A stretch of 56,346 bases of DNA from Owenia fusiformis (GCA_903813345.2 CAIIXF020000002.1:17927467-17983812); one strand, 5' to 3'; counted from the first letter of the stretch, positions 1 to 10,760 are shown. Made by a program: numbers and translations. Notes: generated from the sequence alone by a model not told the origin.

Positions 1-1475
1 GTTTTAATGATGCCAATGGAAACCCATTGAGTCTTAAGGGAAAGGTCGAGGTTGCAGTGGAGGCTGAGTTCATCGGGGAAATGAACGCAAGCTATACTGA
101 TGTCAAGCTCTGGACCTATAACGCTGACACGGGAAGATGGGTTGTCGAAGGCCCACTGCGTCCAATATCGTCTACTCGCTCGCTTTCATTACGCAGGAAA
201 CGTCAGTCGTACACTATCTTCGTTGGAGATATCGTCATCAGAGACTATTATTGGGTTAACTTTGACAGAAAAGTCCTTGACTATTGTTATGTAAACGTCA
301 GGGCTTACAAAGACTCCTCAAGCCAGTCACCATTGTCAGCATCTGCTTTTGAACCAACTGTTATCGCGCAGAACGCGTTCACGGGTGGTATACGCCGTTA
401 CACTACAGGCCGAAACGCACGTAATGGAGGACCAGGATTGGAACGATCTGAAGGTAATTGTATAATGACTGTGTGCCAAAACGGACAGTTTCATGGTTAC
501 ATCCGGGCAACTGATACTGGACGAACTGATGCAGAAGGTTCTCTTCAAACGTCTATATCATTGGGAGGAAGTGTACCAAACATAGCTGGTGTTGATGTTA
601 CGCTAGAAACATTCGGCCAAGGTGGAAATGGGAAAGACTATAATGCTGTTGCAAAAGTAAAAGCCACAAGAGCTCCAGAATATGGTCCAATATTTTATTC
701 AACTTCCACAAGTGGATGTCTCTCTCGGGACAGCGATGAATGTAAAAACTGTAACAAAAATCCGACCAAGGCAGTTTGTAGATTGTGCAATAGATGGGGG
801 TGCAGGTACCCAGTTGCAGTTGCATTCAAAGAATGTATGGACTCCTCGGAATCGTCATCAAGTCCGCATTTCAGATTTTACAGGCCATGGTCTCATTCAT
901 TCTCATATCAAGTGTGCCTTACACCGAGGGATTGCCCGAACCAAGCAGCGCTTTCACTAGCTTGGTTTCCTAATCTTCCATCGAAATTCGTATACCTAAA
1001 AGTGAAAGTCACTAGGAGGTCCTCAGGTGAATCAGAAGTCCGCGCAGTGAGTAAAGGTGGTCAGAATCCAACAGTAATCGGCCAATTGTATGGAATCAAA
1101 GAGGAGACAACGTACCGACAAATAACATGTGTAGAAATCAAGACGTCCGGGCGGATATTTCCAAATGGGATAGATAGAACACAGGTGGACATTCACGTTC
1201 AGGGAACTAACTGTCGTTTGAATTCAGCGAAGCAAGTGTTGCTTAATAACAGGCTTACTGAGCAAAACTCAAATTCCATATTTTCGTTTCTTCAACCAAT
1301 AGATAGTGATCCATTTGGGAAAGATTTTGGGCTGTACGATGACAATGGTAGCGATGCAAGAAATGTCGCGAGAAGGAGGTGCGAATGCGGCTCTATTTCT
1401 AGGCAATCGCTGTCCTGCAAGGATGATGAAACTGATTATGGTTCAGGCATAGGACTTGAGTTTGTTTGTGATTAA
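1..1475 (+). CDS. CILP-like secreted extracellular-matrix protein, C-terminal exon (5' partial)
   Basis: The frame is open from base 3 and stops with TAA at 1473-1475. The first ATG-like start is really TTG at 27, so this is the last coding exon of a longer gene, not a whole gene. Taking that TTG as residue 1 (482 residues to the stop), the protein matches the C-terminal half of cartilage intermediate layer protein: FVGDIVIRDYYWVNFD (65-80) followed by CYVNVRAYKD, PEYGPIFY (217-224), HFRFY (281-285), LYGIKEE (354-360), a DRTQVDIHVQGTNCR stretch (383-397), and PFGKDFGLYDDN (429-440) with the Arg/Cys-rich tail. A basic RRKR (56-59, bases 192-203) sits where vertebrate CILP is thought to be cut by a furin-type protease. 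Residues 231-259 hold six cysteines that the vertebrate proteins, as I recall them, lack. No membrane segment is visible. The expected role is in secreted matrix. The family call is firm; the subfamily is unknown. Confidence 0.88.
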   Translation, partial: FNDANGNPLSLKGKVEVAVEAEFIGEMNASYTDVKLWTYNADTGRWVVEGPLRPISSTRSLSLRRKRQSYTIFVGDIVIRDYYWVNFDRKVLDYCYVNVRAYKDSSSQSPLSASAFEPTVIAQNAFTGGIRRYTTGRNARNGGPGLERSEGNCIMTVCQNGQFHGYIRATDTGRTDAEGSLQTSISLGGSVPNIAGVDVTLETFGQGGNGKDYNAVAKVKATRAPEYGPIFYSTSTSGCLSRDSDECKNCNKNPTKAVCRLCNRWGCRYPVAVAFKECMDSSESSSSPHFRFYRPWSHSFSYQVCLTPRDCPNQAALSLAWFPNLPSKFVYLKVKVTRRSSGESEVRAVSKGGQNPTVIGQLYGIKEETTYRQITCVEIKTSGRIFPNGIDRTQVDIHVQGTNCRLNSAKQVLLNNRLTEQNSNSIFSFLQPIDSDPFGKDFGLYDDNGSDARNVARRRCECGSISRQSLSCKDDETDYGSGIGLEFVCD

Positions 1476-2083
1476 CTTTCTTTGAATGTCACGATGTACT
1501 ACATATGCAAAACGTAATGAAAAATATTATTCAACACACCTAATTATTTTGTCCAAGATCGAAATTGTTTTATGACACATTTTACTAAGGTTCTTCTGTT
1601 GATGCAGCTGCAGATTCTTTGATAAAAGATGTCAGCACTCGAACCCCCCATCCACACATAAAATCATTATCATGCTTAATCAACAACGCATTGACCAACT
1701 TCGCACTGTAGTTACAAGGATGTTATAACAAGACACCAGGGGTGGCCCAAAAATAGGGGATGGGTCCCAAATCTCCGCGCTTTCCAGTGAAAACAAATAA
1801 ATGTTAAAATTGGCATTTTTCATGTAATTGAACATAGCTGAAACTAAACGTTTTTGCTCATCATTTTATGTATTCTAAAATACAATGCCTTTATCTGAAC
1901 TGTGCCAGCATATTTTTTGATCGTTCCGATTGTAACATGTCATATCTCAATGATAAATGGTCGCATCTTTTAATTTTGATTATGCTGGCATAGAGAACAT
2001 TCATTCAGAGTGTGATGAGAGCACTGTATTTGGTCTCCACTTATTACCGATTATATAGACCCAATAAAGTAAATGTAAAATTT
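1476..2083 (+). other. Probable 3' UTR and downstream flank of the CILP-like gene
   Basis: AT-rich sequence after the stop codon with no supported coding frame. AATAAA hexamers lie at 1796-1801 and 2063-2068 and could be poly(A) signals, but such hexamers are common in sequence this AT-rich. The first repeat element begins at 2084, so the transcript probably ends before it. Confidence 0.4.
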
Positions 2084-2373
2084 CACGGTGGGTATAATCT
2101 GTCACGTGACTTCAGTTTTCGTATGTGGGATTGTGGAGCATTTCCTTCTGCGCTTCAGGTATGAAAGTACACTTTTAACGCATTTTTATACTTTATATCT
2201 CTGTGAAACGTCTTGTCCAGTACCATCAATGTGTAAAGATGATTTGATTTATCAATATTAAAGCGAAATTCACACTTTTATTGGCTCAGAGTATCGTATG
2301 TTGGCGAATGAATCGAATTTCAAGAAGAGTATATCCGCGATTTCGATAATAAAGTTACAAATGGTGATCAAAA
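2084..2373 (+). mobile_element. Solo arm of the CACGGTG/TCTGTCACGTGAC repeat family, copy 1
   Basis: It begins CACGGTGGGTATAATCTG followed by TCACGTGACTTCA. It then aligns, with moderate divergence, to the left arm of the palindromic element at 17235-17625: shared blocks include 'atctctgtgaaac', 'taccatcaatgt', 'gcgaaattc(a/g)cacttt' and 'cgaatgaatcgaattt'. No matching inverted right end was found nearby, so this is a single arm. Confidence 0.65.
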
Positions 2374-2386
2374 AATATATATAATC

Positions 2387-2538
2387 ACCATGCAGATGTA
2401 AAGTCTGTCACGTGAATTTATGAATGACGTGTAGGGGAATGGTTCGCTAGTCTTTCCACTTCAGGTTTAGAATGATATTTTAACATACTTTAAGACTATC
2501 TCTCTGTGGAACTTGTCCCATTCCATCAATGTGTAAAA
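2387..2538 (+). mobile_element. CACGGTG-family arm, copy 2 (5' part, interrupted)
   Basis: It lies directly behind copy 1, begins CACCATG, and carries 'gtctgtcacgtgaa', 'gaatgacgtgta' and 'tccatcaatgtgtaaaa'. The homology stops at 2538, where a new inverted-repeat element begins, and resumes at 4284. Confidence 0.6.
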
Positions 2539-3224
2539 GATACGACGTCAGATACTGTACATCGCGGCATTTTACTGCATTTTTAATGCGTACTTACTTT
2601 TAAAACCGCAATATCTCGACAGCAAAATCATATTTTTCTACAATTTTTCGTCATCAGTTGAACACGTATGTCCATGAAATATTTTGCCTATCAGAATTCC
2701 AAATAACTGATTTGGGACTTTTTAAATGAGAATCACGCAAGCCGTATTATGCGACTTTCTATGCTAAAACCGGGTGTGGACTGTAACATTTTGAAGAAAA
2801 ATGATTTTAATTTTAAACGAAAAATTAAGATAACCTTTTCATTTCTTAACGGATCTTTCTCAAATTTTCACAAAATTTAAATTCACCATTTTGGAAAAGA
2901 CAAACAGATTCTGTATGATGACGTCATAATATAACAATGCTAACTTAACGCTTATATTTATGCAAAAAAAGTGTGGACAGGCAGAATTTCGTACCAACAA
3001 GATATATATTTTGGTCAATTAAACATTAAATCGTTTGAAAGGTGAATTATTCTTTTTTGATTCCTGAAAGGCATATCATATTCTATATTTTTATCAAAAA
3101 ACTATATCATTTCGATTAAAATTCAGTCTGTAAGAAGCATAAATTGAAAGAAATATGAAGTGAAGCCATGTGAAAAATTCACAAAATTACGTTTCATTTT
3201 TTGAGTTCAAATATTTCTAATTAA

Positions 3225-3637
3225 GGACAGGGTGCATGTTGGGAAATTTTCTGCATTCCTCAATTGAGTCACATGTTATTTTTCAAACATGAATAACTCC
3301 TTCCCCACATTGTCTACATCTTCCAAGTTTGCACTAAGAGTGCACTTCTGTGCCTAGAAAAGCCTTGTGAGAAGGTTTGTTTTGTAAAATGTATAGAAAT
3401 TAGAAAATTCAGTGAAAAAAATTTCTGAAAATTTTCTGATTTTTTTCACTGAATTTTCTTGTTTTTTATACACTTTATCAAAACATTCTTCTCAGAAGTC
3501 TTTTCTAGGCACATAAGTGCACTCTTTGTGCAAAACTGGAAGATATAGACAATGAAGGGAAGGAGTGATTCTTGTTTGAAAAATAACATGTGACTCAATT
3601 GAGGAATGCAGAAAATTTCCCAACATGCACCCTGACC
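3225..3637. mobile_element. Palindromic MITE with TTAA target duplications (piggyBac-like)
   Basis: About 200-bp arms form an almost complete palindrome centred near 3436. The ends read GGACAGGGTGCATGTTGGGA on the left and the reverse complement GGTCAGGGTGCATGTTGGGA on the right. TTAA is present on both flanks (3221-3224 and 3638-3641), the signature of piggyBac-type insertion. There is no coding capacity. Partial copies lie at 9745, 11276 and 16075. Confidence 0.8.
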
Positions 3638-3939
3638 TTAAGGGATAAACATTCAAAACTTTCCAATGTTTCAGCATGTTCTTTTAAATATATCCCTTAC
3701 TACATACAATCAATTTCATTTAATTTGAACCAGTATATATTGAGATAGACATCATTTTATCACCGCAACCCCAAGTGAAGCCTTTACAAAATAAGACGTT
3801 ACGCCGTTAGCGTATTATATGTTCTCCTTTATTATTCATTGCTTTAAATAAATAAAGCTAAATATTCGAGTTAAAATAAATTACAAATAATGCATTTAAC
3901 AATCCTTAATATCTTCCCGTCTGTGTATATCAGTTGAAT

Positions 3940-4029
3940 ATGACAAGGGGCACTGTGAAAGAGTCTAGAAAGACGGTGCGACAACGAGAGCGCAGGGCCG
4001 AAAAGCGCGACAAAGAAGAAAACGGGTAG
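3940..4029 (+). other. Short basic ORF (29 residues), doubtful
   Basis: ATG to TAG encodes a lysine/arginine/glutamate-rich peptide (starts MTRGTVKESRKTVRQ). Its codon content differs from the AT-rich surroundings, it is preceded by a pyrimidine-AG tract ('tatatcag'), and the stop overlaps a GGGTAGG donor-like site. It lies inside the 2539-4283 element. It could be a remnant of a captured or transposase exon, or chance. Confidence 0.2.
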
Positions 4030-4283
4030 GGTTTGAAATGTCTACTTTCTGGTGATTCTAATTCTGTATATCGTGACACAACCTTTTTGAATATAGAATT
4101 GTATTGAAGCTCACATTAATCTGAACAAAACTTGAAGTTTTTAAGAAGATTCCACGAATATTAAAACTTCTGCAATTACTTGGAGGAGCATTGCGCATAT
4201 TTATCGTGTAAATCTTTGCATTTTGTCGGTAAAATGAACAATTACAATGTTACGCCGTGATGTACAGTATCTGACGTCGTATC

Positions 4284-4500
4284 AAAAACGATTAAATCCA
4301 CCAAATAACTCATTCACGCGTGTCGTGGTTAAAGATGCATTATACCATAGGTTGTGTTATCATGAAATTCGCACTTTTAGTGTCTCAGAAAATGATTGAT
4401 AGGCGAATGAATCGAATTTCACGCGAGATATAATGCATGCAGTGTTTTTGTTACAAATGGTGATCAAAAACATATTATGTACATGTAATATATCATTTTC
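4284..4500 (+). mobile_element. CACGGTG-family arm, copy 2 (3' part)
   Basis: It continues the arm interrupted at 2538: 'ccaccaaataactcat', 'gcgtgtcgtggttaaag', 'aaattcgcacttttagtgtctc', 'cgaatgaatcgaattt', and the 'gttacaaatggtgatcaaaaa' block that also closes copy 1 near 2373. Confidence 0.6.
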
Positions 4501-5908
4501 TTTCTTTATAGACACGTACGCTTGCTATCACTAATCACTATAAACCAAACCCTAGAGTTAGAAAACCTTGAGGATGTGGCTCTCCATAAATAATATTTGG
4601 GGCTTCTGCCTTGTGGCGTATCTTTATTAGGTACTTTATATAATTAATAGGTGTTGGTGTCAACGGCAACCTCGTTGCTCACATTGAATGAACCATCCAA
4701 AAATGAGCCAACTGTCATCGCAGTTGTTTCACTTTCCAAAGCACTAGGGGTATACATTCAGGTACATGTAGTTAACTGAAGGAAAGAACAAGCGATATGT
4801 AAACAATTTTAACAGCAATTATAATTATTGGTTCCCATTCGAATCAATTTATGAACTACAGTACTCGTTTGACTAAAAACGTGTAGTCAAGTACTTAAAA
4901 GACACGATGTCATCAAGCAACTGATTTCCCTACCTTGGGAACAAGTTTATCAGGTTATAGCCACATATGTCTGGGCGCCACTGCACTCATTTTACTTTGA
5001 CTTTGGAAAACAGAACAGTGCATCAATGTCTAATGGCGAGTATTACTGTCCCGCTCTCAATTCATTCATTTACGTACACGTTTCTTTAAAAAACGTGTAT
5101 CTTAATCCCCCTAATTACTTGTCATTATTCGACTTTAAAAGTAAATCAAAATAGTCTTAAAGGCCTCAGGAAAAGTTTAATCTACTTTGGTATGTATTGT
5201 AGGCTGACTCAATGTTATAAAATGTGAAATATGAAACTTTATCAACATTTCTTACAGTTAAGATAAGATAGATATTGCTTTATTTTGAAGGTTTAGCATA
5301 TTGATAAAAAGGAAATTAAATTTTATTTGATCTTATGGAGCGAAGAAAAAATGTGTTTTATAGTAGGCCTTTATAGTATTGTATTTGATGAAACTAAGAT
5401 ATCGAAAAAACCTTTTCAGTACTAGTACGCTTTTTGAAAAATGTCTCAAACAAGTTTTTAGGAATGACAAATAATACAAGTATTTGAATGATTAGATAAT
5501 ATTTTCAAACTTTGAACAGGGCCTTTAAAAAGTAAATCTATCAACACCTTAAAATTATCTAATTATTCAATAAAGCCTCTTGTGTTACATGGAAATATGT
5601 GGCAAATGTTGAATATTGAAGTACAAACATATTGTTCTGTTAAATGATCAGAAAGTCCCAAAAATCTGAAAAATAAGAATAAGTGGATGGTTCTGAGAAT
5701 AAGTGGCTAATTGTTTACTAAGAGAAATAAATGCAACTGTTAATTTCATGAAAAATATAAAACATGATACATGTCGAGTTTGAGGCTTTAAATAAATAGT
5801 TTACCTTAATGTTTTTTTAGTCATAAATTTAAAAAGCACAATACCTTGGGGGAAAGCGAGCTGATTGGTCAGTTAGATGTAAGATTCAAGATTTATTATA
5901 TAGCCTAT
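4501..5908. other. AT-rich non-coding stretch, nothing recognised
   Basis: There is no long open frame, RNA gene or clear inverted-repeat element. Only simple AT-rich sequence and isolated short direct matches are seen. Confidence 0.5.
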
Positions 5909-6610
5909 ACGAGGGGTGATCAATAAGTAATGTACGCTTTTTACACAGATGCTTTTTATAGACCAATCCCTTTGATTTTCTTACTAGTGATACATCATTC
6001 AATAATCTATCAACTCTGAAGATATGAAAACAAAACATTTAATATATTTTGATGTATCTGTATTTCCACGAAGGAGGTATAGGTACCCCGGGACTGACGT
6101 GGCGTCAAACATTCTGAAGCTACTTTACATAATGTGTACGTGTAGCTTGTTTAATATGCAATGCAGTTGAATGCAGGCTGGACAAAACAAACCATGCTGG
6201 TCATGAATTGCCCCATTTTGTTATGCCATAGCTTATTATTCACTATGTGGTATTCATGCCACATTCATTCTACAGGGCCCTCCACATAGGTTCCATCAAG
6301 TGCTACATGTACATACTTTCTCATCCTCTTAGCTCGTCCCAGTCGTTTACTTGACAGCAAACAACTGGTCTCTTGGCCATCTTTCATTTACATTCATTCA
6401 AGACATGAATTCAGTTATACCGAAGGATCAATGTATTTATCTATCTGATTTCTGTCATTGATCTTTCAAACGTCAAACATTCAGGTATCACACATGTGTT
6501 GCATTCGGGTCGGATAACTGCGACCCAAGATAGGAGTCCGAGCACAATATCTTATACCGTTATCAACGATGCAAGGGTGCCCGCGAACGGCTTCCTTATC
6601 TGATTGTTCG
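5909..6610. mobile_element. Mariner-like terminus and degraded flank
   Basis: TACGAGGGGTGATCAATAAG at 5909 resembles the ends of mariner-type elements, which follow a TA. The partner terminus was not found, and translations across the region are broken by stops. It may be the distal part of the transposon whose transposase remnant lies at 7615-8513, or an unrelated copy. Confidence 0.3.
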
Positions 6611-7614
6611 ACGGCAAGCGATATTCATCACGCCTAACCATCGACAAGGTACAGTGGCAAAATATACCGTAGTACACTTTTGATGTACGATGTCACTATT
6701 TAACCGATTTGAAGCAAAGATAATGATGTAGCTTTGATGTAGGTTTAAAAAATAATCTGAGGAATGCATTAAGGAGGTCATGTATGATTTTTTGTGTATT
6801 CGTTTAGGAAGACATTTAACTTTCTAATAACGTTAAAAGATTTTCGAACAGTGCTCGATTTTTTTCGGAGTCAATCTACCCATATAATTTGTCGGTTGGA
6901 AAATGTTGTGTTTTTACACATTTCCTTTGATCACTTCCTCCCCTGTCGTCTAAGAGTGTCGAAGATTTTTTTTGAGAATATGTTTCTTTAACCAGCACAA
7001 TTAAGGTCTGTTGAAGATTTAATAAGTATTAACATTTTGGCTATAATTTAAAAAATCTTAAGTGTATGTTGTCAACTCGAATGTACGTTGTCCCATTATT
7101 ATCCAAGGACGTCTATCAATTACAGGGACAACGTACATTCGAGTTGACAACGCGCATTTTTGATTTTTTTTAATTACAATAAATACTCGAATATTTATTG
7201 ATCTCCACCCGTCCTAAATTGTGTAGTATAGAGAAACATATTCTCATAAAAATAATCGACACTCTTAGGCAACAGGGGAAAAATGATCAAAAGAAATGTG
7301 AAAAACCCAACATTTTCCAACCGATCAATTTTCGTGGGTAGATTGACTACGAAAAAAACTGAGCACCGTTCGAAAATCTTTTAACGTTATTAGAAAGTTG
7401 AATGTCTTCCTACACGAATACACACGAAATTAAACATGAAATCTTTCAAGTATTCCCAAGATTAATTTTTTAAAACCTACATCACACCTGCATCATTGTC
7501 TTTGCTTAAAATCCGTTTTAAAGTGACATCATACATCGAAAGTGTACTACGGTATTACGTAGATTTTGAAACTGTACCTTGTCGATGGTTAGGCGTGATG
7601 AATATCACTTACCG
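6611..7614. mobile_element. 1.0-kb palindromic element inserted in the mariner-like transposase
   Basis: Left and right halves are inverted copies. The outer ends read ACGGCAAGCGATATTCATCA and, as reverse complement, ACGGTAAGTGATATTCATCA. Middle blocks around 6790-6985 pair with 7225-7425. At the centre, 7069-7094 and 7125-7150 form a perfect 26-bp inverted repeat around a 30-bp loop. There is no coding capacity. The right boundary abuts the QQDG-encoding bases of the transposase pseudogene. Confidence 0.7.
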
Positions 7615-8515
7615 TCCATCCTGCTGGAACCGCTGATCTTGTCTGTCAAAGCCTCTGCGTCTCCCTAGAGCTGCCCAAAACTTCCTGAGAACGGCAATAT
7701 ATCGATCTGTGTTAACAGTTACAGTATTGCCGTTATCATCCTCAAACCAAAAGGGGCCAATGATTCCATGTTTGGAAATTGCAACCCAAGCTGTGCATTT
7801 AACAGAATGAAGGGGCCTTTGAAGTACTTCATCTGGAATTTGTGATCCCTAAAACACATTATTTCTTGAGTTTACATGTCCAGAAAGAAGGAATTGTGCT
7901 TCATCAGAAAACCAAACATTGTCTAAGAAATCTGGATTGTCATCAATTATGTTACTGAACCATCGACACATAAGAACACGATTGTCCGTTTCTTGTCAGT
8001 TTATGCTTAATTTGTATCCTATATGGATAAAGGTTGATATCTTTCATTGATATTCTCCTGAGAGATTCACGCTTTATCCAAAGTTCCTGACTGTGACGTC
8101 GTAGCGACTTCTTTGGACTATGTGCTCCTGAATCTCGCACAGTATCGATGTTGTTGTTAGATCTTGCAGTCTTGGGTCGTCCTGAATGAGTTTCTCTATC
8201 TTGACTCATTGAATTCAAGTTTTTGACAGTCCCTCTATTCTAAACTTCTTTACCCATCTAAAAAGATTTATCTGGGTAATGACGACATTCAAACTTATGT
8301 CTAAATTCAGCCTGAGCTGCAACAAAGGATTTTCTAGAAAGTATGCCTCTACGATAAAGGATTTTTCTCCTTTTGACCATGCCATATTCTGAAAATAAAA
8401 GCACTACATTATCCCACATTGAATGAACTATCTGCAAATGAAAAATAATTAAGATATCTGCTGTATTAAGAAAGTTATTCAAGAAATGGAGGGTTGATTT
8501 TTGGGTCACCCTGTA
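7615..8515 (-). pseudogene. Mariner/Tc1-type (IS630 superfamily) transposase remnant
   Basis: Read on the minus strand, the terminus at about 8515 is CAGGGTGACCCAAAAATCA next to TA. Then come an N-terminal helix-turn-helix-like region (KSFVAAQAEFRHKF, 8258-8509 frame) and a segment with SGRPKTARSNNN, SPKKSLRRHSQEL and LYPYRIQIKHKL (7952-8218). After a frame change there is a DEA-type first catalytic motif, then blocks matching the catalytic core up to QQDG, the second catalytic Asp region. Frameshifts and in-frame stops break it, and the 6611-7614 palindrome separates it from the rest. The gene is dead and no intact start-to-stop frame remains. Family assignment rests on motif recognition. 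Confidence 0.75.
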
Positions 8516-8735
8516 TTAAGTAATGACCAAGTTGGATTAGATACGTGATGATTGGCCTATATTGTGAAAGCAAGATGAAAAACACAAGCAAAGTTAAGAT
8601 ATTTTGTTGATTTTTATACAAATTATCAAATATACAGATTATTCCTAGGTTTTGCGAGCAGATACTAGAGCTTATATTAATGTGTAAAACTCTGCCAGTC
8701 CAGGAGCTAAATGGTGATTAATTTTAAGAGATATA

Positions 8736-9400
8736 CAGGGCATATAAAAAAACGCAACACAGTTATCTCGTAAAATCACAAAACTAGTGATGATTACATC
8801 AGTTTCATTCAATGTACGATAAAGTCACGTCTCTCCTCTATGCAATGATATGTCATTCATTCACATGTGGTAATGGTTGGGTGAGAAATCCTTCCATTTG
8901 CACAGTGGGTCAAAATCGGCTCTGGTTTCTGTCTGTCTATGCCACACCTGCCACACCTTCTTCCAATAGCCCCTATGCCCCTTGTACTGACTTTTGCAAT
9001 GTTTAAAACTTGGGCCCGAGCTGAATTTTGCCCCACTTTGCAAAATTAATGATAATTCGGCCAGAGATGAGTCCCTGTGAATGAATGATATTTCATTTCA
9101 AAGAGGAGTAATTTGGCTTTTTGGTTCATTGAATGAAAAGGCTGCAGTCAGCATTGGTTTAATGTTTTCTTCCAATATTGCATCGGGCTCCGTACACTGA
9201 CTTTTGCGATGTTTATAACTTGGTCCCAAGCTAATTTTGGCCCACTTTGCAAATGGAATGATTACTCGCCCAACCATGACCAAATATCAATTAATGATAT
9301 ATTATTGTAAAGAGGAGACACATGGCTTTATGTTGCATTGAATGAAATCAATGCTGTTATCACTGGTTTTGTGTATTTCCGAGATAACAATCTGTTACAT
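8736..9400. mobile_element. Inverted-repeat element with internal duplicated segments
   Basis: The left part (8757-8815: 'cagttatctcgtaaaatcac', 'aaaactagtgat', 'tttcattcaatg') is matched in reverse complement at 9320-9393. The outer left end carries a CAGGGCATATAAAAAAACGC block typical of mariner-like ends. Inside, the 8985-9060 and 9190-9270 segments ('actgacttttgc(a/g)atgttt', 'ccactttgcaaa') are related copies. No intact transposase is present. Confidence 0.5.
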
Positions 9401-9586
9401 TTACAAAATAATACAATTATCGATATTTTGATGACAGATGAATATGATATGTAGTCAAACAAGTGAACATGCTTATACAGAGACGTATATGTGGAAGAAA
9501 ACAACTATCTTTGACGAAAGTGAATGTCCCCAAATCCTGTGCAACAAAGATCGCAAATTAGGAATAAAGACCTCGAATGGTCTTAC

Positions 9587-9672
9587 TATGCTAGAATATT
9601 TTCTGTCCCTATATCTTGACACTGTTATATATGCTAGAATATTTTCTGTCCCTATATCTTGACACTGTTATA
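9587..9672 (+). repeat. Perfect 43-bp tandem duplication
   Basis: The block beginning 'atgctagaatattttctgtc' at 9588 is repeated without change at 9631. Two copies only, implying a very recent duplication. Confidence 0.85.
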
Positions 9673-9744
9673 CCCTCCCCGCGTTTTTAATTCAATAAAT
9701 GAAGTTGAATAGGCGATGATAAAATCTTAGCTTTAGTATCTAAG

Positions 9745-9955
9745 GCCAGGGTGCATGCCCGGGGTTGCATGTTCGGAATTTTTCTGAATTTCTCAATTGA
9801 GTCACATGTTATTTTTCAAACAGGAATCACCCCTTCCCCACATTGTCTACATCTTCCAGTTGTGCGCTTATGTGCCTAAAAAGACTGGTGAGGATTTTTT
9901 CGTAAAATGTATAAAAAACGAGAAAATTCATCGAAAAAAATTCTGAAGGAAGGAT
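9745..9955 (+). mobile_element. Half copy of the TTAA palindromic MITE
   Basis: It begins GGCCAGGGTGCATG and carries 'tctcaattgagtcacatgtt', 'ccccacattgtctacatctt' and 'aaaatgtataaaaaacgaga', matching the left arm of 3225-3637. The right arm and the 3' TTAA are absent. Confidence 0.65.
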
Positions 9956-10099
9956 ACCATAGACTAGTATGTTCACTATGTACATCTATATTACGTTGAA
10001 AAATCTTTGGTTGTTCCAATTATCTCTTTGAGAAGAAATCCTACAGTTTCAATGATCTTCAATTTTCTTCCGAATTTATCACGGTACATTTACATATCT

Positions 10100-10760
10100 A
10101 TGACCACCATTTTCGAAGGACGGTGCGTTACATTTTATACCTAACGGTTCGGGGTCAAGGGACAACTCACCGGGGTCGATCCTCGGTGCGGTATGGTTGC
10201 TCACCGCGGGTGATTCATATTTCTATCTGTTATATGCAAAATGATATTTATTTTGTTTTTAAAGTGATTTCTATACATGTGCTTATTCATGTTCAATTCA
10301 CTCTGCAAAATTTAGATTTAAGTGCGTTTGATGTTTGAGCGTATTTATAAGCTATATCTTTAATAGGCGTGTAAATAGAACAGGCGATATGAAGGGGGGT
10401 TCACTGTATATAAACCTTGACGGGGATCCTCGGCGCACACGGGGTACCTTCGAGGTTGTTTTGATCGTTTTCTTCATAGATCTGATTTGTTCAGTTAAAC
10501 TGACTTCTTCAGTTTAAATATTAACTTTTTTTCTACTTTGACATTTGGTACATATTGGTCCTATATTTAGACATTTGGTATATCATTTGTGCTTGTATAT
10601 CTGGACATTTGGTATGGCATTGGTCCTATATTCGGGCATTTGGTATGGCTCTTGCGCGTTATTTTGGTTGATATGGGAACACATTGAAATTTGACAGATT
10701 GTAATGGGAAATTGATATCTGAGGGTTAAGCCAGCCAAGGACCACCCCCCCCCCCGTCAA
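10100..10760. repeat. GC-rich patch and imperfect ~35-bp tandem repeats
   Basis: Two short GC-rich blocks (near 10170 and 10420) share a 'gggg..gatcctcgg.gc' core. From 10540 to 10650 the motif 'gacatttggtat' recurs four times with ~35-bp spacing, each followed by 'tggtcctatatt'-like sequence. A poly-C run lies at about 10745. No gene is supported. Confidence 0.5.

Larger units (their letters stand above)
2539..4283. mobile_element. 1.75-kb non-autonomous element with 30-bp terminal inverted repeats
   Basis: The left end GATACGACGTCAGATACTGT (2539 onward, to 2568) is the reverse complement of 4254-4283 with one mismatch over 30 bp. Its insertion split a CACGGTG-family arm: 2538 and 4284 join to restore the homology, with a possible AAAA duplication in the A-run. 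The interior is AT-rich, carries a nested TTAA MITE (3225-3637), and has no transposase. The superfamily is not identified. Confidence 0.7.

Noticed and set aside
100-294. Overlapping frames inside the CILP-like exon (100-294, 336-548, 598-825, 682-960)
   Set aside because: They are shadows in other frames of a well-supported coding exon and show no recognisable motifs.
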